Of a stretch of 64,000 nt of DNA, positions 56,860 to 64,000 are shown piece after piece. Location of the stretch: assembly GCF_016654015.1 (NCBI RefSeq), contig NZ_JAEPWM010000001.1, forward strand, positions 1,054,001 through 1,118,000, written 5' to 3'. The stretch is from Ramlibacter ginsenosidimutans. GTDB taxonomy: Bacteria; Pseudomonadota; Gammaproteobacteria; Burkholderiales; Burkholderiaceae_C. The position numbers were made by a program, and so were the translations under genes. Every line of letters begins with the position of its first letter. Position 1 is the first letter of the stretch. Below the pieces are notes generated by a model, which saw only the letters and a list, made by a program, of their open reading frames with translations, was not told where the DNA came from and searched no databases.

Positions 56860-59190
56860 TCAGTCCTGCAGGATCTCCCACAGCTTCGGCGCGGTCAGCG
56901 GCATCTGCAGCAGCGGCGCCGCTTCCGGCTTGCCTGCCCGTGCCACTGCATCCGCCACGGCGTTGACGATGCTCGGGGCGGCGCCGATCGTGCCCAGCTC
57001 GCCGACGCCCTTCACCCCCAGCGGATTGTTCTTGCACGGCACCGTCTCGTTCATCTCGGTGACGAACTCGCAGGCGATCGCATCGGCGCGCGGCGCGGCA
57101 TAGTCCATCAGCGTGCCCGTGACCGGCTGGCCGCTGTCCACGTCGTACACCATGTGTTCCATCAAGGCCTGGCCGATGCCCTGCACGGCGCCGCCATCGA
57201 GCTGGCCGCGCACGATCATCGGGTTCACCACGCGCCCGACGTCGTTCACGCTCGAATAACGCACCACCTGCACCGCGCCCGTCTGCGGATCGATCTCGAC
57301 CTCGCTGACATGGCAGCCATTGGGCCAGCTCGGCCCCGCGACCGCGCTGGTATGGTCGGTGAAGATGTGGCCGTCCGGCTGCTTGCCAGCGAGCTCGAAC
57401 AGGTCGATGCCCAGGTCCGTCCCCTTCACCGTGAAGCGGCCCGCCGCGTACTCCAGGTCGGCCGCCGCGGCCTCCAGCGACTTCGCCGCGAGCTGGCGCG
57501 CGGTGTCCAGCGTCTTCTCCGCGCCCAGGTGCAGCGCCGAGCCGCCGGTGAACAGCGAGCGCGAGCCGGCGCTGCCGAACCCTTCGCCGCGGTCGGTGTC
57601 GCCCAACACCACGCGCACCTTCTCGATCGGCACGCCGAACACGTCGACCACCAGCTGCGCGAGCGTGGTCGCGATGCCCTGCCCCATCTGGTTGACCGCG
57701 GAGAACACCTCGATCATTCCGTCGGCCCGCACTTCGACGGTGACGCGCTCCTCGAACACGTTGCCGCTGGTCCACTCCAGGAAGGTCGAAATGCCCAGGC
57801 CGCGCAGCTTGCCTTGCGCCTTGCTCTGCGCGTAGCGCGCTTCGAAGCCGCTCCAGTCCGCGAGATCCAGCCCTTCGTCCATGATCTTCTCGAAGGCGCC
57901 GACGTCGTACACCTGTCCCAGCGGATTGGTGTAGGGCATCTGCTCGGGCCGGATGAAGTTGCGCCGGCGCAGCGTGATGCGGTCGATGCCGGTCTGGCGC
58001 GCCGCTTCGTCCATCAGGCGCTCCATGATGAAGATGGCCTCGGGCCGGCCGGCGCCGCGATAGGCAGCGGTCGACGCCGTGTTGGTCATGACGCAGCGGA
58101 TCTGGAAGTCCACCAGCGGCACGTCGTACACGCTGGTCTGCACCCACGGGCCGACCACCATCGGGATCACCATGCCGGTGGCGGTCGCATACGCGCCGAC
58201 GTTGGCCAGGGTGCGCAGGCGCAGCGCGAGAATGCGTCCGTCCGCCGCCAGCGCCAGTTCGGCCTGCGCGCGCTGGTCGCGCCCGTGGAACGAGGAGAGG
58301 AATTCCTCGCTGCGGTCCGCAATCCACTTCACGGGCTGCTTCAGCGTCCAGGCCGCCCAGGAGACCGCGGCGTCTTCCGGATAGATGCCCGTCTTCATGC
58401 CGAAGCCGCCGCCGACATCGCCGACCGTGACGCGCACCTTGTCCGGGCCGATGCCCAGCACGTCGTTGGCGAGCGAACCCTTCACGCCCGAAGGCATCTG
58501 GCTGCTCAGGCGCACCGTGAGCCGGCCGTCCTCGGCCACCCAGGCGAGCACCGAGCGCGGCTCGACGGTGAGCGCCGCGACACGCTGGTTCACCACGGTG
58601 AGCTGCACGACGTGCGCAGCCTGTGCAAACGCCGCGGCCGCCTTCTGAGCGTCGCCGATGCGCATCTCCGCCGCCACGTTGTCCGGCGCCTGCTCGCAGA
58701 TCACGGGCGCGCCCGGCGAGGTGGCCGCCTCGAGGTCGACCACGTGCGGCAGTTCCTCGTATTCCACTCCGAGAGCCTCGGCTGCATCGCGCGCCTGCTG
58801 CAGCGATTGCGCGACCACCAGCGCAACCGGCTCGCCGACGTAGCGCACGCGCTCGTGCGCCAGCGCGCGGCGCGGCGCCGTCGCCATCGGGGAGCCGTCG
58901 CCGCGCCGAAAGGCCGGGTTGCTGGGGATAGGCTGGACGCCTGCCTGCACGAGGTCGGCGCCGGTGACGATCTTCACGACGCCGGGCAGCGCCTGTGCGT
59001 TCGCCTTGTCGATGCTGGCAATGCGTGCGTGCGGATAGGGCGAGCGCACGAAGACGGCGCGCAACTGTCCGGCAGGCGCGAGGTCATCCGTGTACTGGCC
59101 CTTGCCCTTGAGCAGGCCTTCGTCTTCGATACGCTTCACGGCCCGGCCACTGCCGAAGCGCGCGGGATTGTCCAGGGTGTCGGTCGTCAT
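56860..59190 (-). CDS. Molybdopterin-binding subunit, xanthine dehydrogenase/CoxL family
   Basis: A 776-residue large subunit of a molybdenum hydroxylase. FGSGRAVKRIEDEGLLKGKGQYTDD opens the protein; GGGFGMKTGIYPED, AYRGAGRPEA (the form II CoxL-type loop, not the AYxCSFR of true CO dehydrogenase), EWTSGN and the catalytic-Glu motif GVKGVGELGTIGA are present. The substrate is probably an aldehyde or N-heterocycle. No medium (FAD) or small (2Fe-2S) subunit gene is adjacent in the window, unusual for this family. Confidence 0.9.
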   Translation of the reverse strand: MTTDTLDNPARFGSGRAVKRIEDEGLLKGKGQYTDDLAPAGQLRAVFVRSPYPHARIASIDKANAQALPGVVKIVTGADLVQAGVQPIPSNPAFRRGDGSPMATAPRRALAHERVRYVGEPVALVVAQSLQQARDAAEALGVEYEELPHVVDLEAATSPGAPVICEQAPDNVAAEMRIGDAQKAAAAFAQAAHVVQLTVVNQRVAALTVEPRSVLAWVAEDGRLTVRLSSQMPSGVKGSLANDVLGIGPDKVRVTVGDVGGGFGMKTGIYPEDAAVSWAAWTLKQPVKWIADRSEEFLSSFHGRDQRAQAELALAADGRILALRLRTLANVGAYATATGMVIPMVVGPWVQTSVYDVPLVDFQIRCVMTNTASTAAYRGAGRPEAIFIMERLMDEAARQTGIDRITLRRRNFIRPEQMPYTNPLGQVYDVGAFEKIMDEGLDLADWSGFEARYAQSKAQGKLRGLGISTFLEWTSGNVFEERVTVEVRADGMIEVFSAVNQMGQGIATTLAQLVVDVFGVPIEKVRVVLGDTDRGEGFGSAGSRSLFTGGSALHLGAEKTLDTARQLAAKSLEAAAADLEYAAGRFTVKGTDLGIDLFELAGKQPDGHIFTDHTSAVAGPSWPNGCHVSEVEIDPQTGAVQVVRYSSVNDVGRVVNPMIVRGQLDGGAVQGIGQALMEHMVYDVDSGQPVTGTLMDYAAPRADAIACEFVTEMNETVPCKNNPLGVKGVGELGTIGAAPSIVNAVADAVARAGKPEAAPLLQMPLTAPKLWEILQD

Positions 59191-59235
59191 GGTGGCCGCA
59201 GTCTCGCCGATTTCCGGCGAACCTGCAGCGGTGCT

Positions 59236-60063
59236 TCAACGCAGCGCCGGTCCGTCGCCCGCGACCTTCGCGGCCGTCCAGCGCAGCAGGTCGACCCACA
59301 TCTGCCGCATCTCCGCGTCGAGCGGCGTGCGCAGCGCATTGGGCAGTTCGATCGTCACCACCGGCACGCCCTTGTGGACGCCGCCGTAGTTGCCGAGCGA
59401 GCCCGGGAAGATGCCGACCTGGTCCAGGTAGAGGCGCCCGAGCCGGGACGGCGGCACCGACGGCCCATCGAAGTCGAGCACGCCGTAAGGCGCATGGATG
59501 GACACGATCAGGTGCGGCCTGAAGCGGTCCATCTGCTCGAACAGGAAGCGGCTCTCCGGCTCCGACAGCGGCCGCGGCCCGGGCCAGCGGCGCGGATCGC
59601 GGCCGGTGCGCCGCTGCCAGTAGCTGGGCGCATCGTGCTCCCACTGCGGCGTCGGGAAGTTGCGATTGAGGTCGACGCCGTTGGCATTGGTGCGCCGGGG
59701 CGGCCGCGCGAGCAGGCCGTCCGGGTTCATCACGGGAATGAAGCGCCAGTGCACCGGCTGCGGCATCGCCATGGGCTCGTTGCTCGCCAGCCCGATCCAG
59801 TGCAGCGCCACCGACGCCGCCGAGAGTTCGTCCCCGTGCATGGCGCCGATCACCAGCACGCGCAGCTTCCCCTCGCCGACGTCACGCACGTACAGCGGCG
59901 TGCCCTGCACGGACCTGGCGCCACTCTCGGACAGCCGCGCGAGCTCGCACTGCATGCGCGTGAGGTTCGGCAGCCGACCGACCAGCTGCTGGCAAGGCTC
60001 CGGCGCCGCCGCATGCGCAGCCCCTGCGAGCGCGAGCAGCGCCGCCCAGCTCATTCGTCTCAC
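59236..60063 (-). CDS. M14-family zinc carboxypeptidase, exported
   Basis: A 275-residue periplasmic peptidase: signal peptide SWAALLALAGAAHAAA, zinc site AMHGDELS (HxxE) and a later His in IVSIHAPYG, substrate motif NGVDLNRNFPTP, and catalytic Glu in VVTIELPNAL. The pattern is like murein-peptide amidase MpaA, suggesting peptidoglycan-peptide trimming. The GTG start at 60063 fits the aggaggga ribosome site better than the ATG three codons later. Upstream is an alpha/beta hydrolase on the same strand. Confidence 0.87.
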   Translation of the reverse strand: MRRMSWAALLALAGAAHAAAPEPCQQLVGRLPNLTRMQCELARLSESGARSVQGTPLYVRDVGEGKLRVLVIGAMHGDELSAASVALHWIGLASNEPMAMPQPVHWRFIPVMNPDGLLARPPRRTNANGVDLNRNFPTPQWEHDAPSYWQRRTGRDPRRWPGPRPLSEPESRFLFEQMDRFRPHLIVSIHAPYGVLDFDGPSVPPSRLGRLYLDQVGIFPGSLGNYGGVHKGVPVVTIELPNALRTPLDAEMRQMWVDLLRWTAAKVAGDGPALR

Positions 60064-60105
60064 GCGTCCCTCCTCTTGCTCGATGGCGCCCGGAGCCGCC
60101 GCGCC

Positions 60106-60894
60106 TCAGTGCAGCAGTTGCTGCGGCAGCGCCAGGAAGTTCAGCACCAGGCCGTCGAAGTCGTCGGGCGCCTCGAGGTTCTGCAGGTGCCCGATGCCCT
60201 TCATCTCCACGTACGTGCCGCGCGCGATGCCGTCGGCCATCTGCTTCATCACGGCGGGCGGCGCCTCGCGGTCGTGCTCGCCGGCGATCACCAGCGTGGG
60301 CACGTGGATGTCGGCGAGGCTGCTGCGCCGGTCGAAGGTGGCGACGCACTCCACCGCGCGCCGGTAAGTCGCTGCCGGCACCTGTGCCATGCAGTGGGTG
60401 GCGAGCCGCACGCCCTCGGGCAGGGAACCGGGGCCGATCATCCGCGGGACCAGGGTCTCGGCGAGTTCGGCCATGCTCCGGCCCGCGTCCAGCGGCGCCG
60501 TGCGCTGCGCAATGAAGTCCTGCTGCGATGCGCCCTGGGGATCGTCGAACGCCGGCGAGGTGCCGCACAGGATCAGGCGGCTCACCAGGTCGGGCCGGCG
60601 GGCCACCACCTCCTGCGCCACCATGCCACCCATGCTGTGCCCGAGCAGGATCACTCGTGGGCACTTGAGTGCCTCGATCAGCTGCACGCAGCTTTGCGCC
60701 AGGCCCTTGAAGGTGTAGGGCTCGATCGGTGCGCTGCGGCCGTAGCCGGGCATGTCCCAGGCGACGGCGCGGTAGCCGGCAGTGGCGAAGGTTTCCACCT
60801 GCGGCGCGAAAGCGAGGTGGCCCCCGCCGATGCCATGCAGCATCAGCACGGTGGGGCCGCCGCCCAGGGTGGTGAAGGCGGGAACGGAGGTCAT
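60106..60894 (-). CDS. Alpha/beta hydrolase
   Basis: A 262-residue serine hydrolase: HGIGGGHLAF oxyanion loop, WDMPGYGRS, nucleophile elbow GHSMGGMVAQ, acid in AGEHDREAPP and the C-terminal His in GIGHLQNLEAPDDF. The sequence resembles 3-oxoadipate enol-lactonase and meta-cleavage hydrolases, but the substrate is not certain. The ATG at 60894 overlaps (ATGA) the stop of a 44-codon ORF, so it may be coupled to it. Confidence 0.87.
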   Translation of the reverse strand: MTSVPAFTTLGGGPTVLMLHGIGGGHLAFAPQVETFATAGYRAVAWDMPGYGRSAPIEPYTFKGLAQSCVQLIEALKCPRVILLGHSMGGMVAQEVVARRPDLVSRLILCGTSPAFDDPQGASQQDFIAQRTAPLDAGRSMAELAETLVPRMIGPGSLPEGVRLATHCMAQVPAATYRRAVECVATFDRRSSLADIHVPTLVIAGEHDREAPPAVMKQMADGIARGTYVEMKGIGHLQNLEAPDDFDGLVLNFLALPQQLLH

Positions 60895-61025
60895 GGAGAA
60901 AGTCCCGGCGGCACGAAGGCGTTGCCCACGGGCCGGCGGTGAATGGAGAAGGAGAAGGACAAGGGGAAGTCGAAGCGGCCCGGCAACGCGTGCAGCCACG
61001 CGGGAACGTTGGGGTCCTGCAGCAT
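60891..61025 (-). CDS. Possible 44-residue ORF coupled to the hydrolase
   Basis: MLQDPNVPAWLHALPGRF... runs 44 codons from the ATG at 61025 to a stop overlapping the hydrolase start. The transcript from the TAGTAT element (minus strand, 61060-61055) would read it first, with an aaggg ribosome-site-like stretch upstream. It has no known family; it may be a real small protein, a coupling device, or a decayed gene end. Confidence 0.35.
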   Translation of the reverse strand: MLQDPNVPAWLHALPGRFDFPLSFSFSIHRRPVGNAFVPPGLSP

Positions 61026-61053
61026 GTCCGTGACGAGCCTTTCCCTTGTGGGC

Positions 61054-61074
61054 CATACTACATGAAATTTCATG
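61054..61074. promoter_or_regulatory. Divergent promoter with perfect 14-base palindromic operator
   Basis: CATACTA/TAGTATG (61054-61060) serves as a -10-like element on both strands, and the perfect palindrome CATGAAATTTCATG (61061-61074) abuts it. The rightward operon encodes a MarR regulator, and this palindrome type and size suit a MarR dimer that would block both promoters at once. Confidence 0.6.
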
Positions 61075-61088
61075 CAATCCTGCCCTCC

Positions 61089-61598
61089 ATGAACCCGCCG
61101 CAGCAGGCCCGCCCGCCGAGCTTCTCCGCCCACGAATTCCGGGTGGCGCTCGGCATGTTCGCCACCGGCGTCACCATCGTGACGGCGCGCAGCGCCGAGG
61201 GCCAGGTGATCGGCCTCACCGCCAATTCCTTCAACTCGGTCTCGCTCTCGCCGCCGCTCGTGTTGTGGAGCCTCTCGCAGGCCGCGGCCTCGCTGTCCGT
61301 ATTCAGCGCGGGCTCGCACTATGCGATCAACGTGCTCGCCTCCGACCAGAAGGCGCTGGCGGAGCGCTTCGCGAGCAAGGGGGCGGACCGCTGGACCGGC
61401 GTCGCCTTCGACGAGGGCGCCGGCGGGGCCCCGCTGCTGCATGGCGCGGCCGCGACCTTCGAGTGCTTCAACCGCAGCCGCTACCAGGAAGGCGACCACG
61501 TGATCTTCGTAGGCGAAGTGGAACGCTGCACGCATCGGCACGGCGCTTCGCCCCTGCTGTTCCACGGCGGCCGCTACTACACCGAGCACCCGCTATGA
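61089..61598 (+). CDS. Flavin reductase-family protein (HpaC-like fold)
   Basis: A 169-residue FMN-binding split-barrel protein: FRVALGMFATGVTIVTARSAEGQVIGLTANSFNSVSLSPPLVLWSL is the typical flavin-binding core, with DHVIFVGEVE near the C-terminus. Such proteins supply reduced flavin to two-component monooxygenases; no such oxygenase is adjacent. Two starts are possible: the ATG at 61089, and an in-frame ATG at 61062 inside the operator. A 6-codon ORF from 61072 also ends on the 61089 start. The stop overlaps the MarR gene. Confidence 0.88.
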   Translation: MNPPQQARPPSFSAHEFRVALGMFATGVTIVTARSAEGQVIGLTANSFNSVSLSPPLVLWSLSQAAASLSVFSAGSHYAINVLASDQKALAERFASKGADRWTGVAFDEGAGGAPLLHGAAATFECFNRSRYQEGDHVIFVGEVERCTHRHGASPLLFHGGRYYTEHPL

Positions 61599-62035
61599 AT
61601 CCCGAGAGCGGCGCGCGTTTCGTCCATGGCCATCTCGGCTACCTGCTGGTGCAGGCGAACCATGCGCTGTACAAGAACTTCGACACGCAGGTGCGCGCCG
61701 CGGGCCTGAGCGCGATCGAGTGGCGCGTGCTGGCCACGCTGCAGGACGGGCCTGCGCTGACGGTCAGCCAGCTCGCGCACCAGGTGTTCTCCAAGCAGCC
61801 CACCGTCACGAAGCTGGTGCAGCGCATGGCGGACCAGGGCTGGGTGCAACTGCGCGCGGATCCCGAGGACCAGCGGCGCACGCTGGTGGCGGCGACCGCG
61901 GCCGGCCGCAGGCTGGTGCGCCCCTTGCTGCAGAAGGCGCGCGCGCACGAGTCGGACGTGCTGCGCCACCTGGGCAGCGCCGAACAGGTCGCGCTCAAGA
62001 AGCTGCTTGCCAAGATCGCCCAGGCCACCCGTTAG
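61595..62035 (+). CDS. MarR-family transcriptional regulator
   Basis: A 146-residue winged-helix regulator. LSAIEWRVLATLQDGPALTVSQLAHQVFSKQPTVTKLVQRMADQGWV is the helix-turn-helix region and ADPEDQRRTLVAATAAG the wing. Its ATG overlaps the flavin reductase stop, so they share a transcript. The perfect palindrome at the divergent promoter is the natural candidate for its operator. The ligand may be an aromatic acid, by analogy with related regulators. Confidence 0.9.
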   Translation: MNPESGARFVHGHLGYLLVQANHALYKNFDTQVRAAGLSAIEWRVLATLQDGPALTVSQLAHQVFSKQPTVTKLVQRMADQGWVQLRADPEDQRRTLVAATAAGRRLVRPLLQKARAHESDVLRHLGSAEQVALKKLLAKIAQATR

Positions 62036-62076
62036 CACCTTCTTCTGCATCCCTGCACGGCCGCTACCATCGCGCG

Positions 62077-62985
62077 ATGCGCGAACGCAAAGAACACCTC
62101 GACGCCCTGGCCGTTGCCCTGCTGGTCGCCTGCTGCATGTTCTGGGGCTTCCAGCAGATCCTGATCAAGGCCACGGTCGGCGAGGTGCCGCCGTTGTGGC
62201 AGGCGGCGATCCGCTTCGTCGGCGCGACCGTCATCCTGGGAGCCTGGTGCGCGGCGCGCGGCGTGAAGCTGTTCGAACGGGACGGAACGCTGCCGGCCGG
62301 CCTGCTGGCCGGCGCGCTGTTCGCCGGCGAGTTCACCTGCATCTACCTGGGCCTGCGCGACACGGCGGCCTCGCGCCTCACGGTGTTCCTGTACACCTCG
62401 CCCTTCGTGGTGGCGGTGCTGATGCCGCGCGTGGTGCCTTCGGAGAAGCTGCGGCCGGCGCAATGGGTAGGGCTGGTCATCGCGTTCGCCGCCGTGGCCG
62501 TCGCCTTCAGCGAAGGCTTCACCGGCCACAGCACGGCGCGGCAACTGCGCGGCGATGCACTGGCGCTCTCCGCGGGTCTGCTGTGGGGCCTCACCACGCT
62601 GGTGATCCGCGGCACGCGCATGGCCACCGCCAGCGCGGAGAAGACGCTGTTCTACCAGGTGGCCGTCACCGCAGTGGTGGCCCCGTTCCTCTCGCTGGCC
62701 TGGGGCGAGTCGTGGTCGCTGCACTACTCAGCCCACGCGTGGGTTTCGATTGCGCTGCAGACCGTGATCGGCGCGTTTGCGTCCTACCTGGCCTGGATGT
62801 GGATGCTGCGGCACTACCCTGCGACGCAGCTGTCCTCCTTCACCTTCCTGGCGCCGCTGTTCGCACTGCTGTTCGGCGTGCTGCTGCTCGGCGAGCATCT
62901 CACCGTGCAGCTGCTGCTCGCGCTGACGGCCGTCGCGACCGGCATCGTGCTGGTGAACCGCAAGAAGCCGGTGCGCGCGGCCTGA
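62077..62985 (+). CDS. EamA/DMT-family transporter
   Basis: A 302-residue, ten-helix member of the drug/metabolite transporter superfamily. LVACCMFWGFQQILIKATVGEVPPLWQAAIRF opens the first EamA repeat, and YPATQLSSFTFLAPLFALLFGVLLLGE closes the second. TACCAT ends six bases before the ATG, suggesting its own leaderless transcript rather than read-through from the MarR gene. The substrate is unknown. Confidence 0.87.
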   Translation: MRERKEHLDALAVALLVACCMFWGFQQILIKATVGEVPPLWQAAIRFVGATVILGAWCAARGVKLFERDGTLPAGLLAGALFAGEFTCIYLGLRDTAASRLTVFLYTSPFVVAVLMPRVVPSEKLRPAQWVGLVIAFAAVAVAFSEGFTGHSTARQLRGDALALSAGLLWGLTTLVIRGTRMATASAEKTLFYQVAVTAVVAPFLSLAWGESWSLHYSAHAWVSIALQTVIGAFASYLAWMWMLRHYPATQLSSFTFLAPLFALLFGVLLLGEHLTVQLLLALTAVATGIVLVNRKKPVRAA

Positions 62986-63010
62986 ACCTGCCGCGTGCAG
63001 GCATGGCCGC

Positions 63011-64000
63011 TCAGGCCATGCCGACCTGGTGCGGCTTGCGCACGGCGACGGGCACCGCAGCCTGCTGCGTGGCCGCCAGCGCCTGCTCCTGCGCGACCAG
63101 CTCCGCGAAGATGCGCCGGAAGTGCGACAGCGCGGCGTCCGATGCGATCGCCTGCAGCTCGAAGGCCGGGTCGGAATCGATCACCACCTGCTGCGCTTCG
63201 ATGAGGTGCTTGTCTTCCAGGAAGCCTTCGATGAGGCTCTGGTGCAGCGAGCGCGAGATGTTGTGGTCCTCGCCCTCGTAGTTGTTCAGGTAGGTCCAGA
63301 AGAAGTGCGTGGTGCGGCGCGTCTCCGGCGTCATGAACTGGCAGTTGCGGTACTCGCGGCTGCCCTCGCGGTTGCCTTTCTCGGCGCCGGTGCCCGCGGG
63401 CGAGAACAGGGTTTCCAGGAAGAAGGTGCCCGGGATGTGCATGTGGCCGATGTTGCGGCGGTCGACGTGCCGGTCCTTCTCCGCGGCCGGCAGCACCTTG
63501 CGGTGGAACGGCGGCGGCGGCGCATCCATGTGCCAGCGCTCGACGCGGAAGCCGCGCGGCAGGCGCTCGATCGCCACGGGCTTGGTCTTGTACGCGTACT
63601 CCTCGGAGCCGCCCAGCGTTTTCGTGTGCACGAACGCGAGGTGAGCGAAGTCGGAGAGGTTGTCGACGATCAGCAGCCAGTTCGCGGCGTAGTGCATGTA
63701 GTCGGGCACGCCCTTCCACTGCGGATCGCGCAGGTAGGGGAAGTCGATGATGTCGTCCGGGTTGGCCTGCGCGGGGTCGCCCATCCAGATCCACACCAGG
63801 TGGTCCTTCTCGATCACGGGATAGCTCTTGACACCGAGCTTCGCGGGCACGACTTCCTGGCCGGGAATCTGGATGCACTTGCCCGTGGGATCGAACTTGA
63901 GCCCGTGGTACATGCAGCGCACGCAATCGCCCTCGCGCCGCCCCAGATGCAGCGGCACCCCGCGATGGCAGCAGCGATCGCGCAGCGCGACGACCTTGCC
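63011..64000 (-). CDS. Rieske-type aromatic ring-hydroxylating oxygenase, alpha subunit (5' end missing)
   Basis: The C-terminal 329 residues of a Rieske non-heme iron oxygenase; the start lies beyond the window. The Rieske ligands RCCHRG (C-x-H) and CMYHG (C-x2-H) are visible, followed by the mononuclear iron motif DNLSDFAHLAFVH (NxxDxxHxxxxH). Size and sequence (LVWIWMGDPAQANPDD) recall vanillate O-demethylase VanA and related phenoxy/aromatic-acid oxygenases, but the substrate is not certain. The reductase is not in the window. A short hairpin (63001-63021) overlaps its stop at the convergent end with the EamA gene. Confidence 0.9.
   Translation of the reverse strand, partial: GKVVALRDRCCHRGVPLHLGRREGDCVRCMYHGLKFDPTGKCIQIPGQEVVPAKLGVKSYPVIEKDHLVWIWMGDPAQANPDDIIDFPYLRDPQWKGVPDYMHYAANWLLIVDNLSDFAHLAFVHTKTLGGSEEYAYKTKPVAIERLPRGFRVERWHMDAPPPPFHRKVLPAAEKDRHVDRRNIGHMHIPGTFFLETLFSPAGTGAEKGNREGSREYRNCQFMTPETRRTTHFFWTYLNNYEGEDHNISRSLHQSLIEGFLEDKHLIEAQQVVIDSDPAFELQAIASDAALSHFRRIFAELVAQEQALAATQQAAVPVAVRKPHQVGMA

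Noticed and set aside
56860..59190. Calling the molybdopterin subunit a CO dehydrogenase (CoxL)
   Set aside because: The active-site loop is AYRGAGR, not the AYxCSFR of the CO-oxidising form, and the other subunits are absent.

Overview
The window is very GC-rich, densely coded DNA from a betaproteobacterium, most likely Burkholderiales, family Comamonadaceae (Ramlibacter/Variovorax-like). This rests on gene content and order: ilvE followed by a zinc-finger gene and waaF, alr divergent from lplT, a torF-glnK-amtB operon, a methionine synthase split over two genes, a GTP-type PEP carboxykinase, a Bug-type solute receptor, and a meta-cleavage hpa cluster. The assignment comes from recognising protein families by eye. 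There are no rRNA or tRNA genes, CRISPR arrays, insertion sequences or prophage genes.

Layout. 1-8.9 kb: end of uvrA, a small membrane protein, pyrF, a PAS-PAS hybrid histidine kinase, a membrane-anchored trehalose-6-phosphate synthase, a MarR regulator, a Tat-exported M48 peptidase and ampG. 9-11 kb: an OmpR/EnvZ-class two-component pair with a direct-repeat operator upstream. 11.2-15.5 kb: waaF, zinc-finger protein, ilvE, a membrane protein, radA and a cupin. 15.6-24.6 kb: homoprotocatechuate (3,4-dihydroxyphenylacetate) meta-cleavage operon hpaR-G1-G2-E-D-F-H-I, followed by a class II aldolase, a ketopantoate-reductase-like protein and an EamA exporter. 24.7-28.7 kb: alr, lplT with a short coupled upstream ORF, a second EamA protein and glutathione peroxidase. 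28.7-32.8 kb: leftward aldose epimerase, SMP-30 lactonase, glcE and glcF, without glcD. 33-35.7 kb: nitrogen operon torF-glnK-amtB, with a clear sigma-54 promoter and an NtrC-type site. 35.9-39.2 kb: comM/yifB, an MFS transporter and a glycine-zipper protein. 39.3-45.1 kb: split metH and recQ. 45.2-46.5 kb: an isolated radical SAM gene in less GC-rich DNA. 46.5-52.9 kb: a tandem AAA ATPase, threonine ammonia-lyase, a PaaI thioesterase, a 50-residue membrane protein and pckG with a structured leader. 53-56.8 kb: two small genes divergent from a LysR regulator, a Bug receptor, a metallophosphoesterase and a 45-residue membrane protein. 56.9-64 kb: an orphan molybdopterin-binding subunit, an M14 peptidase, an alpha/beta hydrolase divergent from a flavin reductase and MarR regulator across a perfect palindrome, a third EamA protein, and a Rieske oxygenase cut by the window edge.

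The most coherent unit is the hpa operon, which takes homoprotocatechuate to pyruvate and succinate semialdehyde. The hpaBC monooxygenase that would make its substrate is not present here. The torF-glnK-amtB operon pairs an outer-membrane protein with ammonium uptake and its PII regulator under apparent nitrogen control.

At a smaller scale, many genes have a -10-like hexamer only 6-9 bases before the start codon and no Shine-Dalgarno sequence, which suggests leaderless transcripts. Several others begin at an ATGA overlap with a short upstream ORF. No clearly new multi-gene system is evident. The best leads are the radical SAM gene, the tandem AAA ATPase, the pckG leader, the upstream ORFs and the palindromic divergent operator near 61 kb.
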